Assembly: GCA_030159235.1 (NCBI GenBank)
Contig: BSBG01000001.1
Location: forward strand, 310,001-374,000
From: Bacillus safensis
Lineage (GTDB): Bacteria; Bacillota; Bacilli; Bacillales; Bacillaceae
Direction: 5' to 3'
Length of the DNA stretch: 64,000 bases
Within the stretch, counting starts at the first letter, position 1, and each line of letters starts with the position of its first letter. Below are positions 59,416 through 64,000 of this stretch, piece after piece. The position numbers and the translations under genes are program-made. The notes under the pieces were generated by a model, which was not told the DNA's origin, made no database searches, and saw only the letters and a program-made list of their open reading frames with translations.

Positions 59416-60234
59416 TTATCGAATGGTATTAATTAATCCCAGCATCTGATCGCCCATCGTAATGGATCTTGAGTTCAACTGATAGGAACGTTGTGTTGTC
59501 ATGAGGTCCGTTAATTCTTTAGACATGTCCACATTCGACGTTTCCAGTGCACCTTGCTGAAGTTGAATCGCTTGGCGGTTTGCTCCATTTAGTGCCGTTA
59601 ATGCACCTTGATAGGTACCATCGACCGAGAACAAATTATCTCCTTCAGAGACAAGCGCTGACGAATTATTGACTTGTACAACGCCTAAATTCACCTGCTG
59701 ATTCGGTTGATTATCTCTTGAAACCGCAGTAAGCCGTCCATTTTTGTCGATTGAAATATCACGGAAATTCGCATTTAAGACGATTGCATTTCCGTTTTCA
59801 TCAAGAATCGGATAGCCTTCGCTCGTGACAAGCTGCACTTGGTTACGATTATTGCCTGGCTGTAAGTAAAGAGAGCCATCTCTTGTATAACGGATATTAC
59901 CGCCGGCATTCACCTGCAAATACTGCGACGGCGCTCCGAATGCAACATCAAGATCACGCCCTGTTTCTTTAATAGAGCCTTGCAGCGAGTTAATGGATGC
60001 ATTGACCATTGTTCCCGTTCCAAGCCTTAGACCAGCAGGTGTCAGACGACTGTTTGCTACCTGCTCATTCTTTTCATCTACCTGATTAAACTGCTGTCTC
60101 ATCAGCTCTGAGAAACGTGTGTTTTTCGCACGATATCCTGTTGTTTCACTGTTCGCGATGTTGTTGCTGATGATGTCAAGCTGCTTTTGCACTTCATTCA
60201 TCGATACAGCTGCATTTATCATCGTTCTAAGCAT
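59416..60234 (-). CDS. flhP: Flagellar hook-basal body protein FlhP (FlgG family)
   Basis: Distal-rod/FlgG-like protein, 272 residues. N-terminal basal-body rod signature VQKQLDIISNNIANSETTGYRAKNTRF, central FlgG-type region (DVAFGAPSQYLQVNA, TRDGSLYLQPG) and C-terminal SNVDMSKELTDLMTTQRSYQLNSRSI. In B. subtilis FlhO and FlhP form the distal rod of the flagellum. Co-transcribed after flhO, 29 bp apart. Confidence 0.94.
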   Translation of the reverse strand: MLRTMINAAVSMNEVQKQLDIISNNIANSETTGYRAKNTRFSELMRQQFNQVDEKNEQVANSRLTPAGLRLGTGTMVNASINSLQGSIKETGRDLDVAFGAPSQYLQVNAGGNIRYTRDGSLYLQPGNNRNQVQLVTSEGYPILDENGNAIVLNANFRDISIDKNGRLTAVSRDNQPNQQVNLGVVQVNNSSALVSEGDNLFSVDGTYQGALTALNGANRQAIQLQQGALETSNVDMSKELTDLMTTQRSYQLNSRSITMGDQMLGLINTIR

Positions 60235-60263
60235 GAGAATCCTCCTTTCTTTTCATTTCTTGA

Positions 60264-61103
60264 TTAGTACACTCTTCCAATTTCATTCACGGCTTTTTCT
60301 AAGCTTTTATCATACGCCTGAACCACTTTTTGGTTTGTTTCAAATGCTCGATAGGCGGTTGTCATTTCTGTATAAGATTTCGTTACATCTACGTTCGATA
60401 GCTCCGATACCCCTTGGCTCAACGTATAAGACATTTGACCGTTATTGACTGCACTTGGCAGAGGCTGATTATCAGCTGTACGGTATAAATCATTTCCTTC
60501 ACGCGCTAAGTTCCTTGTATCCATTGCCACACGTACATCAATTTGACCAAGATTTTGGCCATTTTCACTGACAGTACCGTCTGCATTCACTTTGAAATTC
60601 TCACTCTGAACCGTAATCGGCTGCCCCGTCACGGAAAGAAGAGCGCGGCCATTGATGGTCAGCTGATTTTGTTCATTTAATGTAATTGAACTGCTTTTCG
60701 TATAACGAACGCCTTCTGGTGTGTTGACTGCATAAAATAGCGCTGATTTCTGATTGGTCTCCGGGTTGATTGGCACATTATTTTCAACAAGTGCTACGTC
60801 CGTTGTTTGATCTGTTGTTTTTAAAGTTCCTTGTGTAAATTGAGGAATTAATTCCTGCATATATGTCCCAGTATTGATTCCGCCAATCGGCGTTTGCAAC
60901 GGAACACTAAAGCCTTTGCCTGAGGATGTTTGGAAACGTCCTGATTCCATTCGGCTCAGCAGCATTTCTGGAAATGCACGCATGGCTCCTTCATCCGCTT
61001 TATAGCCTGGTGTATTCGCATTTGCGATATTATTTGAAAGCATTTCTGTCCGCCGCTCTTGAGCGATCATGGCAGATGTTGCGGTGTATAGTCCTTTTAA
61101 CAC
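60264..61103 (-). CDS. flhO: Flagellar hook-basal body protein FlhO (FlgF/FlgG family)
   Basis: Rod protein of 279 residues. N-terminus TATSAMIAQERRTEMLSNNIANANTPGYKADEGAM carries the rod signature; the centre holds DVALVENNVPINPE and YTKSSSITLNEQNQLTING; the C-terminus SNVDVTKSYTEMTTAYRAFETNQKVV is the second signature. First gene of flhOP, under a perfect sigma-D promoter. Confidence 0.94.
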   Translation of the reverse strand: MLKGLYTATSAMIAQERRTEMLSNNIANANTPGYKADEGAMRAFPEMLLSRMESGRFQTSSGKGFSVPLQTPIGGINTGTYMQELIPQFTQGTLKTTDQTTDVALVENNVPINPETNQKSALFYAVNTPEGVRYTKSSSITLNEQNQLTINGRALLSVTGQPITVQSENFKVNADGTVSENGQNLGQIDVRVAMDTRNLAREGNDLYRTADNQPLPSAVNNGQMSYTLSQGVSELSNVDVTKSYTEMTTAYRAFETNQKVVQAYDKSLEKAVNEIGRVY

Positions 61104-61158
61104 GTGCTCACCTCATTAAAATTCTTTCACATGACCTAAACACAATCTTCTATGAAAT

Positions 61159-61185
61159 ATATCGGCAAATTTGCAGGGTTCTTTA
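61159..61185 (-). promoter_or_regulatory. Sigma-D promoter of flhOP
   Basis: Minus strand: TAAA (61182-61185), exactly 15 bp, GCCGATAT (61159-61166). It is a perfect match to the motility sigma factor consensus. Confidence 0.9.
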
Positions 61186-61187
61186 AT

Positions 61188-61224
61188 AAAAATCCCCCAT
61201 TCTTTCTAAAAAGAATGAGGGAAA
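61188..61224 (-). terminator. Terminator of mbl
   Basis: Hairpin CCCTCATTCTT/AAGAATGGGGG on the minus strand followed by ATTTTTATT. It ends 3 bp before the flhOP -35 box. Confidence 0.82.
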
Positions 61225-61227
61225 TCA

Positions 61228-62229
61228 TTAGCTGAGTTTACGCTTTGGCAGCTTGTCCATATTATCAAGCATCACACCAGTACCAACTGCTACACAGTCC
61301 ATCGGATTTTCAGCAACGAAAACTGGTACTTTCAGCTCTTCTGCAAGCAATTGATCAAGCCCGTTTAGAAGAGCTCCGCCACCTGTAATGATGACGCCGC
61401 GATCAATAATATCAGCTGATAATTCAGGCGGTGTTCTCTCAAGAACTTGCTTCGCAGCCTGAACAATCGCAGATACAGATTCACGCAATGCTTCTTCTAC
61501 TTCTTTGCTTGTAACGGTAATCGTTCTTGGTAATCCTGTCACCATGTCTCGTCCACGAATTGAAATCTCTTCGTGACGTGCGTCTGGGAATACCGTTGCA
61601 ACTTGGATCTTAATATCCTCAGCCGTGCGCTCACCGATCAACAGCTTGTACTCTTTTTTAATGTAGTTGAGAATTTCCAGATCAAATTTGTCTCCAGCCA
61701 TTTTAATAGAAGAGGCGGTTACAATGTCACCCATTGAGATGACAGCGATATCTGTCGTTCCGCCTCCAATATCTACGACCATGTTTCCACTTGGCTGAAA
61801 AATATCCATACCAGCACCAATTGCTGCTACTTTTGGCTCTTCTTCAAGAAATACATGCTTACCGCCGCTTTTTTCAGCAGCTTCTTTGATCGCCTTCTGC
61901 TCAACAGATGTAATGTTTGTTGGGCAGCAGATGAGCATACGCGGCTTAGAGAACAGCCCTTTCACATTTAATGAGTTAATAAAATGCTTGAGCATCGCTT
62001 CAGTTACTTCAAAATCAGCGATTACGCCATCTTTTAATGGACGAATCGCAACAATATTCCCAGGCGTACGTCCAACCATACGTCTAGCCTCTTCTCCAAC
62101 AGCCAAAACTTTCCCGCTGTTTTTGTCAAGAGCTACAACAGATGGTTCATTTAACACAATTCCTTTTCCTTTGACATGAATCAGTACATTGGCAGTACCA
62201 AGGTCAATTCCAATATCCCTAGCAAACAT
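61228..62229 (-). CDS. mbl: MreB-like cytoskeletal protein Mbl
   Basis: Actin-like protein that directs lateral wall synthesis, 333 residues. ATPase motifs: phosphate 1 DIGIDLGTANVLI at the N-terminus, phosphate 2 VVDIGGGTTDIAVIS near 155, and adenosine motif ITGGGALLNGLDQLL near 280. The call as Mbl, not MreB or MreBH, rests on the position between flhO and spoIIID and overall similarity. Works with wall teichoic acid and LytE/LytD-type autolysins in elongation. Confidence 0.95.
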   Translation of the reverse strand: MFARDIGIDLGTANVLIHVKGKGIVLNEPSVVALDKNSGKVLAVGEEARRMVGRTPGNIVAIRPLKDGVIADFEVTEAMLKHFINSLNVKGLFSKPRMLICCPTNITSVEQKAIKEAAEKSGGKHVFLEEEPKVAAIGAGMDIFQPSGNMVVDIGGGTTDIAVISMGDIVTASSIKMAGDKFDLEILNYIKKEYKLLIGERTAEDIKIQVATVFPDARHEEISIRGRDMVTGLPRTITVTSKEVEEALRESVSAIVQAAKQVLERTPPELSADIIDRGVIITGGGALLNGLDQLLAEELKVPVFVAENPMDCVAVGTGVMLDNMDKLPKRKLS

Positions 62230-62413
62230 CTATATATATCCTCCTTGAAAATCTGTTTCCATAGCAAATACCACATTCTGCCCTAATTATATATTCTATC
62301 ATAATTTGCAGAAAAAAAGATATTTCTTTACAAAAGTCTTTACAAATTTTGTGGTTAGAAACTACCGATATGAGGAAGATATATATATCATGTTTATGAA
62401 CAAAGAACTAAGC

Positions 62414-62692
62414 TTACTGTTTCACAGGCTCGCCTTCTAAAATTTCTTCTTTCTTATACTTTAACTTGGTGGCTTCTCCCCCTCGCAGGTGACGGATTGA
62501 TTTATGATAATCCAGTATCTCCTTCACTTCATTAGCCAGATCTGGATTAATTTCTGGCAGCCTTTCTGTTAGATCCTTGTGTACAGTACTTTTAGAGACT
62601 CCAAATTCTTTCGCAATAACACGAACGGTTTTCTTTGTCTCCACGATATACTTTCCTATCTTGATTGTTCGCTCTTTGATGTAATCGTGCAC
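62414..62692 (-). CDS. spoIIID: Sporulation transcription factor SpoIIID
   Basis: Mother-cell regulator of sigma-E and sigma-K genes, 92 residues against 93 in B. subtilis and nearly identical to it. Helix-turn-helix VRVIAKEFGVSKSTVHKDLTERL (about 24-46) and basic C-terminal helix (SIRHLRGGEATKLKYKKEE) that contacts DNA. Start codon is GTG, 9 nt after GGGAGG. CATACGGA upstream resembles a sigma-E -10 box, but I see no convincing -35. Confidence 0.97.
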   Translation of the reverse strand: MHDYIKERTIKIGKYIVETKKTVRVIAKEFGVSKSTVHKDLTERLPEINPDLANEVKEILDYHKSIRHLRGGEATKLKYKKEEILEGEPVKQ

Positions 62693-62804
62693 ACCACTCG
62701 ACCTCCCTAAAATGGATGTGAGAAGTGTGAAATGAGATCCGTATGAATATTATCTATTTTCAGCAGCACTTGTTCGTCATAATTTCTCATCCATTAGGTA
62801 GTAA

Positions 62805-63014
62805 ATGCCAAACACGATCCCTCACCTCAAACACTCTCTTTGTCAGGTTTGTAACAGTGTATTAGCATTGCATAGGGAATATGCTAAAAATGAAGATGGG
62901 ACAAGGGATTTATCAGAAAAGGCAAAACAAAAAATCATTTCGAGGAGCGAAAATTTCCACTTTACAAGAATGGATATAGCACGTAAAATAGAAAAGGTGA
63001 ATTTATTTACCTAG
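62805..63014 (+). CDS. Possible small protein, 69 residues
   Basis: Open frame in the 347-bp gap between spoIIID and ywoH. The C-terminal two thirds look protein-like: charged and helical, with LHREYAKNEDGTRDLSEKAK and a CxxC pair near the N-terminus (LCQVCNS). Against it, the ribosome binding site is weak (TTAGGTAG). It could be a real small gene, possibly with a different start. No family recognised. Confidence 0.35.
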   Translation: MPNTIPHLKHSLCQVCNSVLALHREYAKNEDGTRDLSEKAKQKIISRSENFHFTRMDIARKIEKVNLFT

Positions 63015-63039
63015 CTAAATATTAAATAAAGGTGAGCAT

Positions 63040-63453
63040 ATGGATACGTTAAATAGAGAGTGTTTACATCAAATACATCAAAGCGCACGGCTGCTGTCTA
63101 AAAAGGCGAACGAAGCGCTTGCTGCTTATGATTTGTACATGTCCCAGTGGACTGTACTTTTTTGTTTGGATACATTCGGACCGAAAACCCAAAAAGATAT
63201 CTGGACATATTTAAACGTCGAAGCACCGACTATCACCCGAACCGTGACCCGTTTAGAAGCGAACGGATGGGTGAAACGTGTACAAGGAAAAGACAAACGT
63301 GAAAATTTGATCGTGATGACAGATGATGCAAAAGCCCGATTTGAAGAAATCAAACGCACAATGGAACAATTTGAAGAAGAATGTCTTTCAAATTTCACCT
63401 ACGAAGAAAAACAACTCCTCCATACACTTTTACACAAATTATCAACTGAATAG
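63040..63453 (+). CDS. ywoH: MarR-family regulator YwoH
   Basis: Winged-helix MarR repressor of 137 residues: SQWTVLFCLDTFGPKTQKDIWTYLNVEAPTITRTVTRLEANGWVKR with wing residues GKDKRENLIVMTDDAK. Preceded by AAAGGTGAG. It lies 15 bp before an MFS transporter gene, so the likely role is ligand-responsive control of that efflux pump. Confidence 0.9.
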   Translation: MDTLNRECLHQIHQSARLLSKKANEALAAYDLYMSQWTVLFCLDTFGPKTQKDIWTYLNVEAPTITRTVTRLEANGWVKRVQGKDKRENLIVMTDDAKARFEEIKRTMEQFEEECLSNFTYEEKQLLHTLLHKLSTE

Positions 63454-63468
63454 GAAGTGACATACATC

Positions 63469-64000
63469 ATGAACGAACGCATTTGGACGAAAGACTTTAT
63501 CATGATCGTCCTGGTGAATTTATTTACGTTCACCTCTTTTTATGCTCTTTTGACATTACTGCCCATTTACACAATGGATGAACTAAATGGAACAGAATCA
63601 CAGGGCGGCCTCCTTGTGACGGTCTTCTTATTGTCTGCCATTGTGACAAGACCGTTTTCTGGAGCGATAATTGAGAAATTCGGCAAAAAACGGATGGCGA
63701 TTTTCTCTTCAACGGCCTTTGCCCTACTCACGTATTTATACATCCCGATTGATCAATTCCAAACGCTTCTCATGCTGCGTTTCGTACATGGGATCTTTTT
63801 TAGCATTTTAACGACAGTAGCAAGTGCCATTGCGGCTGATATGATCCCGAAACATAAACGCGGGGAAGGACTTGGATACTTTGTGATGTCTATGAACCTT
63901 GCTGTTGTCATTGGTCCGTTTATCGCACTGAATCAAGTAGGAAAAATAGGATTTCATTCCTTATTCTTTCTCTTTTCCATTATCGTGACCATCGGAGCTG
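63469..64000 (+). CDS. ywoG: MFS transporter YwoG (3' end outside window)
   Basis: First 177 residues of a major-facilitator efflux protein, cut by the window edge. Six spans are visible, beginning [32 protein letters not shown]; the MFS loop 2-3 motif region reads [20 protein letters not shown] and a later span has [23 protein letters not shown]. The ATG at 63469 follows AGGAAG in the ywoH stop region. Operon with ywoH. Confidence 0.88.
   Translation, partial: MNERIWTKDFIMIVLVNLFTFTSFYALLTLLPIYTMDELNGTESQGGLLVTVFLLSAIVTRPFSGAIIEKFGKKRMAIFSSTAFALLTYLYIPIDQFQTLLMLRFVHGIFFSILTTVASAIAADMIPKHKRGEGLGYFVMSMNLAVVIGPFIALNQVGKIGFHSLFFLFSIIVTIGA

Noticed and set aside
59386-59416. phr signalling-peptide gene after rapD
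   Set aside because: Only 15 bp separate rapD from the convergent flhP gene; no ORF fits.
1-64000. tRNA, rRNA, CRISPR arrays, prophage or insertion sequences
   Set aside because: No cloverleaf with CCA-type ends, no repeat-spacer array, no transposase, integrase or terminal inverted repeats were seen on reading both strands.

Overview
The window is a bacterial chromosome segment, almost certainly from a Bacillus species of the subtilis clade and most plausibly the B. pumilus/safensis/altitudinis group. This rests on gene content and order: tagA-tagB-lytD-pmi, gerB, ywtG-tagT-ywtE-pgdS-pgsEACB, rbsRKDACB, ywrF-alsR/alsSD-ywrCBA, ywqF-ywqB-ywqA, ywpJ, ywpF-mscL-fabZ-rapD-flhPO-mbl-spoIIID-ywoHG run in the order known from B. 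subtilis 168. Genes and blocks absent from that order are inserted between conserved neighbours. The species assignment is inference; no rRNA is present. There are no tRNAs, rRNAs, CRISPR arrays or insertion sequences that I can see.

Layout. 1-5.6 kb: cell envelope genes (teichoic acid linkage enzymes TagA (5'-truncated by the window edge) and TagB, the large autolysin LytD, mannose-6-phosphate isomerase). 5.7-18 kb: a carbohydrate island. A membrane-anchored sugar-binding protein, a YesM-type kinase and a YesN-type regulator form one overlapping gene train and precede an ATPase-less CUT1 ABC importer; next to it are a GNAT enzyme and the kdgR-kdgK-kdgA and kduI-kduD genes of pectin/hexuronate breakdown, with three copies of a shared KdgR-like operator and several cre sites. 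18-36 kb: two complete three-gene GerA-family germinant receptor operons, each behind a sigma-G-like promoter, flank a glycosyltransferase-methyltransferase fusion, a sugar porter, TagT, a HAD phosphatase and the poly-gamma-glutamate genes pgsBCAE with the hydrolase pgdS. 36-41.6 kb: ribose operon with a strong promoter and a perfect cre/RbsR-like palindrome. 41.6-49.2 kb: acetoin synthesis (alsR, alsSD), an Lrp-type regulator with two half-size chromate-transporter genes, a structured non-coding element, and UDP-glucose dehydrogenase. 49.3-54 kb: SWIM protein YwqB and SNF2 helicase YwqA. 54-64 kb: a LOV-STAS photoreceptor with an operator inside its promoter spacer, a HAD phosphatase behind a roughly 300-nt structured leader, MscL, FabZ, RapD-like protein, FlhO/FlhP, Mbl, SpoIIID, and a MarR regulator with an MFS transporter cut off by the window edge.

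How it fits together. Much of the region serves the cell surface (wall teichoic acid, autolysin, gamma-PGA, Mbl) and plant-derived carbon (pectin catabolites, ribose, an unidentified oligosaccharide), plus overflow metabolism and spore germination. The best candidates for something not well described are the receptor-kinase-regulator-importer cluster, the covarying structured element between ywrA and ywqF, the structured leader of the ywpJ-like gene, and the palindrome-in-spacer promoter of the LOV protein gene.
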